Shown: positions 1 to 9,060, counted from the first letter of the stretch. The stretch: DNA of 64,000 bases from CBDHDN01 sp965261585 (GCA_965261585.1 CBDHDN010000003.1:40199-104198); one strand, 5' to 3'. Notes: generated by a model from the letters alone, not told the origin. Program-made: numbers and translations.

Positions 1-49
1 GCGCGATCTTCGCCTTCAGCTCCCCGGAAAACCTGCGTCTCCTGCTCAT
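1..49 (-). CDS. IS3-family transposase orfA, N-terminal 16 codons (partial)
   Basis: Reading leftwards from the ATG at 47-49 gives MSRRRRFSGELKAKIA before the window ends. This is the usual opening of IS3-family orfA proteins, which carry a helix-turn-helix that binds the terminal repeats and precedes a leucine zipper. A GAGGAGGG Shine-Dalgarno lies upstream. The frame is too short to assign a subgroup; identity rests on the N-terminal signature and the adjacent terminal repeat. Confidence 0.7.
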   Translation of the reverse strand, partial: MSRRRRFSGELKAKIA

Positions 50-115
50 CGCGTATCCCTCCTCAGTCGGGGGAATACACCTTAAACGCCTGTCCGATTT
101 TCCGGGGCCACCTCA
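1..115 (-). mobile_element. IS3-type element, left end only (continues outside the window)
   Basis: The minus strand carries an inverted-repeat-like end that begins TGAGGTGGCCCCGGAAAATC at position 115, followed by a leader with a GAGGAGGG ribosome site and the start of a transposase orfA at 49. This layout (terminal TGA, C-rich repeat, short leader, orfA opening with an Arg-rich stretch and FSGELKAKIA) is typical of IS3-family elements. The flank at 116 is already MFS coding sequence, so the element sits inside that gene. The other end and target duplication lie beyond the window. Confidence 0.8.
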
Positions 116-1097
116 GCTCTTGCTTGTCGGCCTCGGTTGCTACCTGGTCGGCAGCGTTGTCAGTGCCGCGGCGCCGGGCATCGGCCTGCTGGTCGTCGGG
201 CGCACGATCCAGGCGGTCGGCGGGGCGGCGGCGATGATCCTCACCCGCACCATCGTGCGCGACGTCTTTGGGCGCGAGCGGGCGGCCAGCATGATCGCCT
301 ACATAACGCTCGCCATGATCGGCGCGCCGATGCTGGCGCCGGTGATCGGCGGTTTTCTCGACGACGCCTTCGGCTGGCGCGCCAACTTCGCGTTCACCGC
401 CATCATCGGTGCGCTCGTGACCGCGCTCGTCGTGCGGGAGCTGCCGGAGACTCATCATGACCACGTCGCCATCCCCGGCGGCGCGGCGAGGGCGGGGAGC
501 TTCGCGCGCCTGTTGCGGATGCCGGCCTTCTGCGGCTTCGCCTTCCAGAGCGCGTTCTCACTGGCCATTTTCTTTACGTTTGCAACCGCCGCTCCCTACG
601 TGGTGATTGTCGTGATGGGGCGGTCGGCGGCGGTCTACGGCTCGTTCTTCATCCTGCTGTCGGTGTCCTTCATGGCCGGAACATTCCTCGCTGGGCGCGC
701 CTCCGAGCGGATCGGTGTCGAGCGCATGGTCCTCGCCGGCAGCGGTGTGGCGCTCGTCGGCGCCCTGCTGACGCTGGCGGCGCTGCTGGTGTTCGGCTGG
801 ACGCCCTGGGCGCTGTTCGGGCCCAGCCTGCTGATCGGGCTGGGCAACGGCCTGTCGATGCCTAACGCCATGGCCGGCGCCATCAGCGTCGATCCGCGGG
901 CGGCCGGCGCGGCGTCGGGTTTGGCCGGCTTCCTGCAGATGCTGGTCGCCGCCGGTTTCGCCCAGGCGGCGGGCACCTGGCAGAACGGCACGCCGTTTCC
1001 GATGGTCGGCTTCATGCTCGGCGCCGCGATCCTGTCGTTCGCGGCCGTCGGCCTGGTCATGCGGGCCGAGCGCGCGGCCCCGGCGCCGGCGGAATAG
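116..1097 (+). pseudogene. MFS multidrug transporter (Bcr/CflA type), 5' truncated by an IS
   Basis: About 325 codons remain of what is normally a ~400-residue, 12-helix drug/H+ antiporter of the Bcr/CflA branch. The readable part starts LLLVGLGCYLVGSV, the segment that normally follows the conserved cytoplasmic loop between helices 2 and 3, so roughly the first 70-80 residues including two helices and the loop motif are missing. A central R-E-L-P-E-T-H signature (near residues 107-113) and the C-terminal six helices are intact. A start at the TTG at 120 is only the longest possible frame; the product is unlikely to work. The loss is explained by the IS3-type element ending at 115. Confidence 0.85.
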
Positions 1098-1103
1098 GGG
1101 CGC

Positions 1104-1138
1104 AAAAAAACCGGCGCCTCGGGGGTCTGAGGCGCCGG
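1104..1138 (-). terminator. Rho-independent terminator for the cytochrome c' gene
   Basis: A 10-bp perfect stem (ccggcgcctc with gaggcgccgg, loop gggggtct) spans 1111-1138. On the plus strand it is preceded by seven A (1104-1110), so on the minus strand the hairpin is followed by seven U. This is the classic intrinsic terminator shape for leftward transcripts, and the leftward cytochrome c' gene ends about 120 bp upstream. It also sits just past the MFS stop and may dampen rightward transcription. Confidence 0.85.
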
Positions 1139-1260
1139 CTCGACAGAACCCGGTCCAGACGACCGGGCCGACGAAACCTGCTTGTTTGCCGGGCCGCGAT
1201 TCGCGGCGTGGCAGGCACCGATTTTAGGGCGAGATCACCCTCGACCGCAGCGCCTTTGAG

Positions 1261-1760
1261 CTATTGTTTGGCGAACCGAAACTTGCCGCCCTCGGTGAAC
1301 TTGCCCGAATGGCAGCCGCCGCACGCCTTGCCCAGTGCCTGGAACTGAGCCGCATAGGCCTGGGCATCCGCGGTCTGGGCGACCGCGACCAGTTTACCGC
1401 TCTCTTCCGCTAATTTCTGCGCGTTCGCTTCGAACTCGGCCCGTTGCGACCAGACCTCGGGTTTGGCCCGCGATTGGCTGATGACGTCCTGACCGGTCCC
1501 TTCGGGGAAGAGTTCAGCAATCTTGCCGGAGTTTGTGTGAATCACACCTGCACTCGCTGCCGCCGCCGCGAAATCGGAGCTCTCACCCTTCAGCACGGCC
1601 ACCATGGGACCGAAGACCCGCCCATCTCCCGCATCAAGTCCTGACGCTGTTGCACCAGCGCCGCGCCGTCTTGCGCGACCAGATCCCCGGCCGCACCGAC
1701 AACCAGCATGGCCGCACCGGTGACCGCGGCAACGAAACCTATGCGTTCAACCCTGAACAT
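1261..1760 (-). pseudogene. Cytochrome c' / c-556-type class II cytochrome, frameshifted
   Basis: The minus-strand reading starts at ATG 1758-1760 behind a strong GGGGAGG site. It begins with a signal peptide (MFRVERIGFVAAVTG... ending around DLVAQD) and continues into RQDLMREMG, the first helix of class II cytochromes. The frame then slips near 1620 and resumes as PMVAVLKGE in the frame that ends at 1261. The C-terminal helix carries the heme-binding CGGCH motif. Restoring one G would give a ~165-residue protein, normal for a periplasmic cytochrome c'. As written the heme motif is out of frame, so this is a pseudogene or a base-calling error. An IS lies about 56 bp upstream of the start. Confidence 0.8.
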
Positions 1761-1816
1761 TTTGCCTCCCCCCTCTCTGCCAACCTCACTGAGACACCGG
1801 CCCCCCTTGGAATTAC

Positions 1817-3254
1817 TGTAGGGCGGTGGAGGTGAATACCAATGACCGCAGAGGGAGGATCGATGACATTGCAAGAGATGGACGCTCCGGCCCTGGGGGT
1901 CGAGGAGCGTCGCGACGAGGCCCCCGGGGCCGGAGCCAGCCACGCGCGGCCAACGCCGGACCCGGAGGTCGTGGCCAAGCCGAAGAGGCGCAAGTTCACC
2001 GCGCAGTATCGACTGCGGATTCTGGAGGAGGCAGAGAGCTGCACGCAGCCCGGCGAGGTGGGCCGGCTGCTTCGCCGCGAGGGGCTGTACAGCTCCCATC
2101 TGACGGAATGGCGCAGGGCGCGGCGTGAGGGGTCGCTTCAAGGCCTGACCCCGAGCAAACGCGGTCGGAAGCCCGCCGAGCGCAACCCCCTCAGCGCGAA
2201 GGTGCACGAGCTCGAGGCGAAAGTGGCTCGGCTGGAGAAGGAGCTGCACACCGCCCATACGATCCTGGACGTCCAGGGAAAAGTTGCCGGGCTGCTGGGA
2301 TTCAGCCTCGAACACGGGAAGGACTGCTGATGGCCGTCCAGCCGCTCGCATCGCAGGTCGGCGTGGCGCCGGCGTGCCGAGCGCTGGGGGTGCCACGGGC
2401 TTCCTTCTACCGTCGTCAAAGGCCCGCTCCCGGGCATCAGCAGCCCCGTCCTACGCCCGCCCGGGCCCTGTGTGCGTCCGAACGCGCGCACGTCCTCGAC
2501 GTGCTCGCCAGCCCGCGCTTCGTCGACCGGTCACCGGCCGAGGTCGTCGCGACGCTGCTCGATGAAGGCCAGTATCTGTGCGCCGAGCGCACGATGTACC
2601 GGATCCTGGCCGCGAACCAGCCGGTGCGAGAGCGGCGCAATCAGCGCAGTCATCCCTGCTACACCAAGCCCGAGCTGGTGGCCACGGGCCCCAACCAGAC
2701 CTGGTCCTGGGATATCACCCGGCTCCGGGGGCCCAAACGCTGGACGTCCTTCTACCTCTATGTCTTGCTCGACATCTTCAGCCGCTGCGTCGTGGGCTGG
2801 ATGGTTGCCGATCGGGAGAACGCCGCGCTCGCCGCGACGCTGATCGAGGAAACCTGTCTCAAGCAAGGCATCGAGCCCCAGGTGCTCACCCTGCATTCGG
2901 ACCGCGGCGCGCCGATGACCAGCAAGTGTACCGCCCAACTCCTCGCCGACCTCGGGGTCACCCGCTCTCTGAGCCGCCCCCAGGTCAGCGATGACAACCC
3001 GTTCTCCGAAGCGCAGTTCAAGACCCTGAAGTATCACCCCGGCTTCCCTGGGCGCTTCGAAGACATTACCGCCGCCATCGCCTTCTGCCGGTCGTTCTTC
3101 CCCTGGTACAACACCGAGCACCGCCATGCCGGGATCGCGATGCTCACCCCCGATGATGTCCATCATCACCGGGCACCGGATGTGCTGGCTCAGCGCGGAC
3201 GTACCCTGCAAGCCGCCTGGGCCCTTCACCCCGAACGCTTCGTCCACGGCACCC
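1817..3254 (+). mobile_element. Two-ORF IS3-family element, right end missing
   Basis: Two overlapping transposase genes (orfA 1842, orfB 2330) define the element. The left end is placed tentatively at TGTAGGGCGG (1817) because IS3-family ends start with TG and the orfA ribosome site follows closely. No matching right repeat exists: at 3255 the sequence switches abruptly to the terminal repeat of ISb copy 1. The last orfB codons are therefore foreign, and the element cannot move on its own. No second copy lies in the window to fix the boundaries. Confidence 0.7.
1842..2330 (+). CDS. IS3-family transposase OrfA
   Basis: The 162-residue protein has a proline-rich N-terminus, then a helix-turn-helix region starting KFTAQYRLRILEEAE (about residues 52-66) and ending RLLRREGLYSSHLTEWRR. 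A basic linker follows, then a heptad-repeat coiled coil (KVHELEAKVARLEKEL, about residues 120-135). This is the usual OrfA plan: DNA-end binding plus dimerisation with OrfB. A GGAGGTG site stands 8 bases before ATG 1842, which favours it over the in-frame ATG at 1863. The stop overlaps the orfB start by one base (TGATG), so OrfB is probably made by coupled re-initiation. Confidence 0.85.
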   Translation: MTAEGGSMTLQEMDAPALGVEERRDEAPGAGASHARPTPDPEVVAKPKRRKFTAQYRLRILEEAESCTQPGEVGRLLRREGLYSSHLTEWRRARREGSLQGLTPSKRGRKPAERNPLSAKVHELEAKVARLEKELHTAHTILDVQGKVAGLLGFSLEHGKDC

Positions 3255-3259
3255 TGTAG
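2330..3259 (+). pseudogene. IS3-family transposase OrfB, 3' end truncated
   Basis: The 309-residue reading has an N-terminal HTH_21-like segment (ACRALGVPRASFYRR) and then an integrase catalytic core. The acidic triad is visible as D in WSWDIT, D in LHSDRG and E in FSEAQFK. The family C-terminus usually runs HPERFV.G.P..P with another ~20 residues. Here it stops two codons after HPERFVHG because the ISb end begins at 3255 and supplies the TAG. The catalytic core is intact, but the element lacks a right end. Confidence in family is high; activity is doubtful. Confidence 0.85.
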
Positions 3260-3289
3260 CGCACCCGGTTCCTTGGACACAAGTTTGTC

Positions 3290-4195
3290 TCACGCGGCGG
3301 GCCTGATTGAGATCGCGGCGTGCCACGCCTGACGAGCTTGAGCGGGGCTCAGGTAGCCGTTCTTTTCGACGATCCACTGGGCATTGTAGAGTTCGACGAA
3401 GTCGCGGACGGCGTCCCGCAGCTCCGCGATGTTGCGGTAGATGCGACCATGGATGATCTGTTCCTTCAGCGTGCGATTGAACCGCTCGGCGACACCGTTG
3501 GTCTGGGGCTCGGCGACGAAGGCGTAGGACGGCTGGATGCCCCAGAACTTGATCTGGTTGGTGAAGTGGTCCGACAGATACTGGGAGCCGTGATCCATCC
3601 GCAAGGCCAGCCCCCGAGCCGCGCCGGCCGCGGTCGAGCCATACAGCCCGGCAAGCCCCATGGAGATCGGCTGCAGGGCGGCGAAGCGGTCGCCGCGCTT
3701 GCAGACATGCCCGCCGACACACTCGGCGTTCCAATGCTCGACGGCGGTGAAGATCCAGCCCCAGCCGTCGTCCACCGTGAACACCCGAACGCCATCGGTG
3801 CCCCACATGAGGTTCGGGGCATGAGTGATGATCTCACCGTCATGGGGATTGCCGCCACGGCGGCGGCAGCGATGGGGCGAGAGCAGATTGTTCTCGCGCA
3901 TCAGGCGGAGCACCCGCTTGCGGGCAACCCGGATGTCGCGATAGACCCGAAGCCGAGCCCAGACCTTGCGGTAGCCCTCGCCCTCCCAGGGCGATGCCTC
4001 CAGGTCGGCTTCGATCGCCACCAGCAGCGCCTGGTCCGAGATCGCGGGCTTCGGTCCCCGACGCTTTGCCGGCGGCTGCTCGGCGTGCTGGCCGGAGGTC
4101 ATGGCGTAGAACGAGGAGCGGGCCATGCCCCAGGCGGCGCAGACCCGCCGCAGGCCGTAGGCCAGACCCGTGCCGGGCGAGGTGGCGGCACTCAT
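3290..4195 (-). CDS. ISb transposase OrfB (integrase core), copy 1
   Basis: The 301-residue protein has an N-terminal HTH-like part (RRVCAAWGMARSSFY), a linker rich in K/R, and a retroviral-integrase-type core. Catalytic acids are visible in LMWGTDGVR, MDHGSQY and GVAERFNRTLKEQ. It starts at ATG 4195, overlapping the orfA stop by four bases (ATGA). It differs from the copy at 30291 at only four residues seen by eye (for example W/R after EASP and Y/C in RLRVYRD). The architecture is IS3-like, but the long target duplication seen at copy 2 is atypical for that family. Confidence 0.85.
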   Translation of the reverse strand: MSAATSPGTGLAYGLRRVCAAWGMARSSFYAMTSGQHAEQPPAKRRGPKPAISDQALLVAIEADLEASPWEGEGYRKVWARLRVYRDIRVARKRVLRLMRENNLLSPHRCRRRGGNPHDGEIITHAPNLMWGTDGVRVFTVDDGWGWIFTAVEHWNAECVGGHVCKRGDRFAALQPISMGLAGLYGSTAAGAARGLALRMDHGSQYLSDHFTNQIKFWGIQPSYAFVAEPQTNGVAERFNRTLKEQIIHGRIYRNIAELRDAVRDFVELYNAQWIVEKNGYLSPAQARQAWHAAISIRPAA

Positions 4196-4602
4196 CGCCG
4201 CGACCTCCGCCGCCCCAAAGGGCCGAAGGTCTCCGTCTTGGCCTCCAGCAGTTCCACCTGCATGGTCAACTCTCCGATCCGCTTCATGGCGCTATCCAGT
4301 TCCGCCTGCACCGGATCGCCCTTGCGTTGCTTGAGCGAGGCGTCGATCCCGCCGATCGCTTTCTCACGCCACTGCTCGAGCCGGAAGATCTCTACGCCCA
4401 ACTGGCGCGACAGAAGTTGCACCGGCTCGTCACGCAAAAGCCGCAGAACGACCTCACGCTTGCGCGCCACCGTCCATCGCTGGCCAAGTCCCAGCGGGCC
4501 TGCCGGCAAAGCCTGGCCTGGGGAAAACGTGGACGAGCCAAGCTCGCCCGCATTTACCACAGGCCCATCAACAGTAACTTTCTTCTCAAAATTATCGGTC
4601 AT
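4192..4602 (-). CDS. ISb OrfA, copy 1
   Basis: The protein (about 136 residues from ATG 4602) has a Gly/Pro-rich N-terminus. A helix-turn-helix block follows (RWTVARKREVVLRLLRDEPV, then LLSRQLGVEIFRLEQWREKA) and then a predicted coiled coil (ELDSAMKRIGELTMQVELLEAK). This matches the DNA-binding partner of two-ORF transposases. ATG 4602 is chosen because AAGGAGGA lies 9-10 bases upstream; a GTG seven codons earlier would itself overlap that site. It overlaps orfB by ATGA, implying translational coupling. Confidence 0.8.
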   Translation of the reverse strand: MTDNFEKKVTVDGPVVNAGELGSSTFSPGQALPAGPLGLGQRWTVARKREVVLRLLRDEPVQLLSRQLGVEIFRLEQWREKAIGGIDASLKQRKGDPVQAELDSAMKRIGELTMQVELLEAKTETFGPLGRRRSRR

Positions 4603-4683
4603 GTTCCGGTCCTCCTTGGACACTTCGATTAAGCCAATTCTGTGTCCAAGGAAATCGGGTCCGACTCAGCGATAGGAGAGGCC

Positions 4684-6731
4684 ATGCGTTACGTTCTGGT
4701 CGGTATTGTCGTCATCGTCTTTGTGGTGGTCGGCGCGCTGCTCGCGGTGCCGGCTCTGGTGCCGGCGGACACTGTGAAGGAACAAATCGCGCGCGCCGTC
4801 GGCGACGCGACCGGGCGCGATGTGACGATCAACGGCGAGGTCAGCGTCTCGCTGCTGCCGCGGCTGAAGCTTGAATTGAACGACGTTGCACTGGCCAACG
4901 TGCCGGGCGCCGACAATGCGAACATGGCGACGCTGAAGCAGCTGATCGTGCAGCTGCGCGTCCTACCGCTGATCCGGCGCGAGGTCGCCGTCGATCGCTT
5001 CGTCCTGGTCGAACCGGTGATCAATCTGGAGATCGACGCCGGTGGCCACGCCAATTGGACGTTCGCCGCGGCCGGTTCAGCACCGGTCGCGCCGGCCGGT
5101 GGCGCAGCCCGGTCGGGCGGTGGGCAGGAGGCCGCAGGCGGCGGGGCTGGCCTCGGCGAGCTCAGCCTTGGCGAGGTGCAGTTCGTCGACGGCATTATCC
5201 GCTACGTCGATGCCCGGCAGGACACGCGTTATACGCTGGAGGGCGTGAACCTGACGGTGTCGCTGAGCAATCTGGACAGCCCGCTGACCGCGGTCGGCGG
5301 CGCTAGGCTGAATGGCCAGGACGTGGCGCTGAACCTGGGTGTCGAGGCGCCACGGGCGCTGCTGGCCGGCGGTGTGACCGCAGTCGAGGCGGCGATCCAA
5401 TCCGACAGGGTCGCGCTCACCTACCAGGGCAGCCTGGCACGCGACGGCGGCGGCCGGACAGCCGGCGGGACGGTGGTGCTCGACGTGCCTTCGATCGCCC
5501 AGCTCGGCCAGTGGCTGGATGTCGAGCTCGGTGCCGCCGCGGTGGTGGAGCGGGTCAGCATCGCCGGCGACGTAGCCCTGCGGGGGACGCGGTTCGCCTT
5601 CACGAACGCCCGCATCGGCCTCGACGACATGACGGCGACCGGTGACCTGGCGATCGACACGAGCGGCGCCAAGCCGAGCCTGCAGGGGTCGCTCAGCGTC
5701 GACCGGCTGGACGTCAACAAGTTCCTGCCGGCGCCGGCCGTCGAACCAGCCGGCCGGTCGGCGCCGGCAGAGGGCCAGACGGTAGCGCCGGCGGGCACGG
5801 CGTCGCCCGGCTGGAGCGATGCGCCGATCGATGTGTCTGGACTGCAGGCGGCCAACGTGGACCTCGCGCTGGAGGCCGGCGGCATCCTGTTCCGCGAGAT
5901 GAAGATCGGGCCGAGCGCGGTCGATCTGAAGCTCGTCGACGGCCTCTTGACCGTCGATCTGACCCGGCTGGAGCTCTATGGCGGCAGCGGCGACGGACGG
6001 GTCGTCGTCGATGGCCGAGGCGCCGCGCCGGCGATCGACAGCCGATTCGCGCTGGCCGGCGTGCAGGCGATGCCGCTGCTGCGCGATGCCACAGGCTTTC
6101 GGCTGATCGAGGGCGGCGGCAGCCTTGAGTTCACGCTGTCGACCGCCGGCCAAAGCCAGCGTGCGATGGTCTCGGCGCTCGACGGCAACGGCACTGTCAA
6201 GTTTGTCGACGGGGCGATCAACGGCATCAATCTCGCGGCCATGGTGCGCAACGTTACGTCGGCCTTCGCTGCCGGCGCGGCTGCGCAGAAGACCGACTTC
6301 GCGGAGCTGTCGGGGACGTTTACGATCACCGACGGCAGCTTCGCGAATAGCGATCTGCTGCTGTTGAACCCGCTGGCGCGGGCACGGCCGACCTGCCGAA
6401 CCGGACCGTGTCCTATCGCCTGGAGCCGAAGGTCGTGGCCTCCCTGGAGGGCCAGGGCGGCGCGGCCGACGCCGGTGGCTTGACGGTGCCGGTGATCGTC
6501 GAGGGGCCGTGGGACGACCTCAGCTATCGGCCCGATCTGGCCGGCCTCGCGACGCAGATCCTGGACAACCCGCAAGCCGCCGTCGGCAGCGTGACCAGGG
6601 CGGTCGAGGGCGTCTCGCAGGGCGGTGCCGGCGTGCTGGGCGAGGTCCTGGAGAGCGTGACCGGTGGCGGTGGCGAGGGCGGCGGCTTGCCCGATGTCGG
6701 TGACGCGCTGAAGGGCCTGCTGGGGCGCTGA
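4684..6731 (+). pseudogene. AsmA-family protein, frameshifted near the 3' end
   Basis: An N-terminal membrane anchor (MRYVLVGIVVIVFVVVGALL) is followed by the AsmA signature: a short periplasmic segment ending ATGRDVTINGEVSVSLLPRL, then about 550 residues of repetitive beta structure. AsmA-like proteins span the periplasm and are linked to outer-membrane assembly and phospholipid transport. Near 6375, after LLLLNPL, the frame is lost. The conserved block AGTADLPNRTVSYRLEPK continues in another frame and ends at 6731. A short out-of-frame deletion between NPL and GAGT explains this. An AGGAGAGG site precedes ATG 4684. ISb copy 1 ends only 15 bp upstream, so the native promoter has probably been removed or replaced. 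Confidence 0.85.
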
Positions 6732-6753
6732 GGGGCGGGGCCCGGCCGCGGGC

Positions 6754-8331
6754 CTACCAGACGCCGATCATGATGCCGCGCTGCTGTGCGGTGCCTGTGG
6801 CCTGCAAGACCCGGTCATCGGTGATCGTCCGCCGCGTCTTGCGCCGACGCAGCCAGGCGAACAGGCGCTCGTGCAACTCGGCGCGCACGGCGGCATGGGC
6901 CGGGTCGGCGCCGAGGTCCTTGAGCTCGCGCGGATCGGTCCGCAGATCGAACAGCTGCGGCCGGTAGCCTTCGAAGTGCACGTACTTCCAGTCGGCGGTG
7001 CGGACCATATAAGCGCGCGCGTCCCGGGGCCCGCGGCCGAGCTCGACGCGCGCTTCCCTGAACGCGTAGTCGGCCTCGGCGAAGACAGCGTCGCGCCACG
7101 GCTCGCCCGGCGCGGCGCGCAGCAGCGGCAGCAGCGAGCGTCCCTCGAGCCGCTCGCCGGCGACGGCCCCGCCGACCGCCTCGACAAACGTCGGGGCCAG
7201 GTCGATCGCCTCCACCAGCCGGTCGTCGCGCGTGCCGCGCGTTGTGTCGGCGGCGTCGTCCGGGTCGCAGACGATCATCGGGATGCGCACGCTCTCCTCG
7301 TGAAACATCTCCTTCTCGCCGAGCCAATGGTCGCCCAGATAGTCGCCGTGGTCGCTCGTGAAGACGATCATCGTGTCGGCGATGCGGCCGTTCTTTGCTA
7401 GCAACGCGAACAGGCGGCCGAGGTTGTCGTCGACCTCCTTGATCAGTCCCATGTAGGCCGGGATCACGGTGCGCCGGGTCGCCTCGTCGGCGAACGCGCG
7501 GCCCTCGTCGTGGCGGGTGAATGCCGAGACCACCGGATGCGGGTCGTCGAGCTCGTCCGGGTGCCGGTTCGCGGCGGCGATCGCGTTCGGCCCGTAGAGG
7601 GCGTGGTACGGCGCCGGCGCGATATAGGGCCAGTGCGGCTTGATGTAGCTGAGGTGCAGGCACCACGCATCGGCGCCGGCCTCGGTGATGAAGTCGATGG
7701 CGCGGTCGGTGACGTACGCGGTCTCGGAGTGCTCCGCCTTGACGCGGGCGGCGAGGCCCGCGTTGCGCATGTTCCAGCCGCTCAGAACCGCGCCGTCCGG
7801 GCCAACGCCCGAATTCGCATATGCGTGCCAGGGGTTCGGGCCGTCGTAGCCGTGGCGCCGCAGATAGCCGTTGTAGGCCGGGCTCTTCCGCGCCACCAGC
7901 TCGTCGGGGTAGAGGCCGTCGTGGCGCGCATACGGCTCGAAGCCGCACTCGGCAATCAGGCGGCCGGCGGTCGATTCTGGGTCAAGCCCAACGCGCGCCA
8001 TGCCGGCGTAGTCGGCCCGCATATGCGTCTTGCCGCAAAGCGCGGTGCGCACGCCGAGCGGGCGCAGGTAGTCGCCGAGCGTCAGCTCGCCCACGTCCAG
8101 CGGCACGTTGTTCCAGGTCGACCCGTGGCTGAACATGTAGCGCCCGGTGTAGAACGACATGCGCGACGGTCCGCAGATCGGCGCCTGGCAATAGGCCCGG
8201 GTGAAGACGACGCCGCGCCCAGCCAGTCCGTCAATATACGGCGTCTCCAGCGTCGGGTGGCCCATGCACGACAGGTAGTCCGCCCGCAGCTGGTCGCACA
8301 TCACGAACAGGATATTGCGCACGCGGCTCAT
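6754..8331 (-). CDS. Sulfatase-family hydrolase, phosphonate monoester hydrolase-like
   Basis: The 525-residue protein opens with MSRVRNILFVMCDQLRADYL, where D13 belongs to the N-terminal metal site of the alkaline phosphatase/sulfatase superfamily. Residues 53-57 are CGPSR, the C-x-P-S-R motif whose Cys is turned into formylglycine. TSDHGDYLGDHWLGEKEMFHEES near residue 327 supplies the C-terminal metal ligands. The CDQLRADYL start and absence of a signal peptide resemble cytoplasmic phosphonate/phosphate diester hydrolases more than exported arylsulfatases. Substrate cannot be fixed from sequence. An ATGGAGAA site precedes ATG 8331. It lies tail-to-tail with asmA, 22 bp apart. Confidence 0.85.
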   Translation of the reverse strand: MSRVRNILFVMCDQLRADYLSCMGHPTLETPYIDGLAGRGVVFTRAYCQAPICGPSRMSFYTGRYMFSHGSTWNNVPLDVGELTLGDYLRPLGVRTALCGKTHMRADYAGMARVGLDPESTAGRLIAECGFEPYARHDGLYPDELVARKSPAYNGYLRRHGYDGPNPWHAYANSGVGPDGAVLSGWNMRNAGLAARVKAEHSETAYVTDRAIDFITEAGADAWCLHLSYIKPHWPYIAPAPYHALYGPNAIAAANRHPDELDDPHPVVSAFTRHDEGRAFADEATRRTVIPAYMGLIKEVDDNLGRLFALLAKNGRIADTMIVFTSDHGDYLGDHWLGEKEMFHEESVRIPMIVCDPDDAADTTRGTRDDRLVEAIDLAPTFVEAVGGAVAGERLEGRSLLPLLRAAPGEPWRDAVFAEADYAFREARVELGRGPRDARAYMVRTADWKYVHFEGYRPQLFDLRTDPRELKDLGADPAHAAVRAELHERLFAWLRRRKTRRTITDDRVLQATGTAQQRGIMIGVW

Positions 8332-8356
8332 CGGTATTTCTCCATCAGCCCGCGTC

Positions 8357-8401
8357 GGCCAGCCACCATGTGGCCAGCCACCATGTGGCCAGCCACCATG
8401 T
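8357..8401. repeat. Three perfect 15-bp tandem repeats upstream of the sulfatase gene
   Basis: The unit ggccagccaccatgt occurs three times without interruption at 8357, 8372 and 8387. It begins 26 bp before the sulfatase start codon and lies between that gene and the methyltransferase stop. Each unit contains a near-palindromic CCACCATGTGG core. It could be a slippage-prone tract that changes spacing in the leader, or repeated binding sites; the sequence alone does not decide. Confidence 0.9.
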
Positions 8402-8442
8402 GGTCGGCCGCCGCTCGGAGCAATGCCAATCCTTTGCGCGGC

Positions 8443-9060
8443 CTATTGCCGATCGGCCGGGCGCAGCACCAGCAGCTTGATGATGTCGGCGTGCAGGAAG
8501 CGGAACTCGACGAGGTCCAGGCCGGCGTCGGCGGCGTATTGCTCGGTGTTGCGATCGAACCGGGCGCCGTAGAGATAGCCGATCAGCGGCGTCCACGCCT
8601 GCATGATCAGGCGTGGGATCGGCTGCTTCGAGTAGGAATATTCGAGCAGGCGAATCTCGCCGGCCGGCTTGCAGATGCGGGCCAGCTCCCGGAGCGTCGG
8701 CAACTGGTCATCGTCGTCGAGAACGCAGAATAGAAACGTCGAGACGATGGCGTCGAACGTATCGTCGGCAAACGCCGTCCGGCGCACGTCCATTTCCAGC
8801 AGCTCGACGTCGCGGCCGGCCCGGGCGCGGCGCCGTTCGGCGCGCGCCAGCATCGCGGGGCTGAGGTCGATGGCAGTGACCGTGGCGTCCGGCTCGTAGT
8901 ACGCGATGTTGCGCCCCGTGCCGACGCCGGCGTCGAGGACGCGGCCGGCCAGGCTGGCGAACAGCGTCGGGCGGATCGTCCGGTAGTGCTTGCGCTCCCA
9001 GTAGTAGTCGAACGCGTCGTAGTACCAGGCGGCGCGCGCGTAGACTTCCTTCTTGCCCAT
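8443..9060 (-). CDS. Class I SAM-dependent methyltransferase
   Basis: About 205 residues from ATG 9060. The SAM-binding motif I is VLDAGVGTGRNIAYY (near residues 42-56), with the acidic motif II residue in VTAIDLSPAML and motif post-I in EMDVRRTAFADDTFDAIV. The layout matches the UbiE/phospholipid N-methyltransferase-like Methyltransf_11 group, and LLEYSYSKQPIPRLIM resembles small-molecule or lipid methyltransferases. The substrate is unknown. A longer frame to 9201 exists but would overlap the antiporter's start region and lacks domain content, so ATG 9060 (MGKKEVYARAAW) is preferred. It may share a leftward transcript with the sulfatase. Confidence 0.8.
   Translation of the reverse strand: MGKKEVYARAAWYYDAFDYYWERKHYRTIRPTLFASLAGRVLDAGVGTGRNIAYYEPDATVTAIDLSPAMLARAERRRARAGRDVELLEMDVRRTAFADDTFDAIVSTFLFCVLDDDDQLPTLRELARICKPAGEIRLLEYSYSKQPIPRLIMQAWTPLIGYLYGARFDRNTEQYAADAGLDLVEFRFLHADIIKLLVLRPADRQ

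Larger units (their letters stand above)
3255..4668 (-). mobile_element. ISb copy 1 (1,414-bp two-ORF element, inverted relative to copy 2)
   Basis: Boundaries come from comparison with the near-identical copy at 29818-31231: identity starts and stops exactly at 3255 and 4668. The ends are imperfect inverted repeats, TGAGTCGGACCCGATTTCC on one side and TGTAGCGCACCCGGTTCC on the other, followed by a shared TTGGACAC. Unlike copy 2, the flanks (cacggcaccc on the left, gcgataggag on the right) show no direct repeat. This copy therefore marks a rearranged junction, not a simple insertion. Confidence 0.9.

Noticed and set aside
3320..4675. 451-codon frame antisense to ISb (also at 29730-31166)
   Set aside because: Both lie opposite the transposase genes, are identical because the IS copies are identical, and show no protein-like features.
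8357..8401. Possible CRISPR array
   Set aside because: The 15-bp units are contiguous with no spacers and no cas genes lie nearby; it is a simple tandem repeat.
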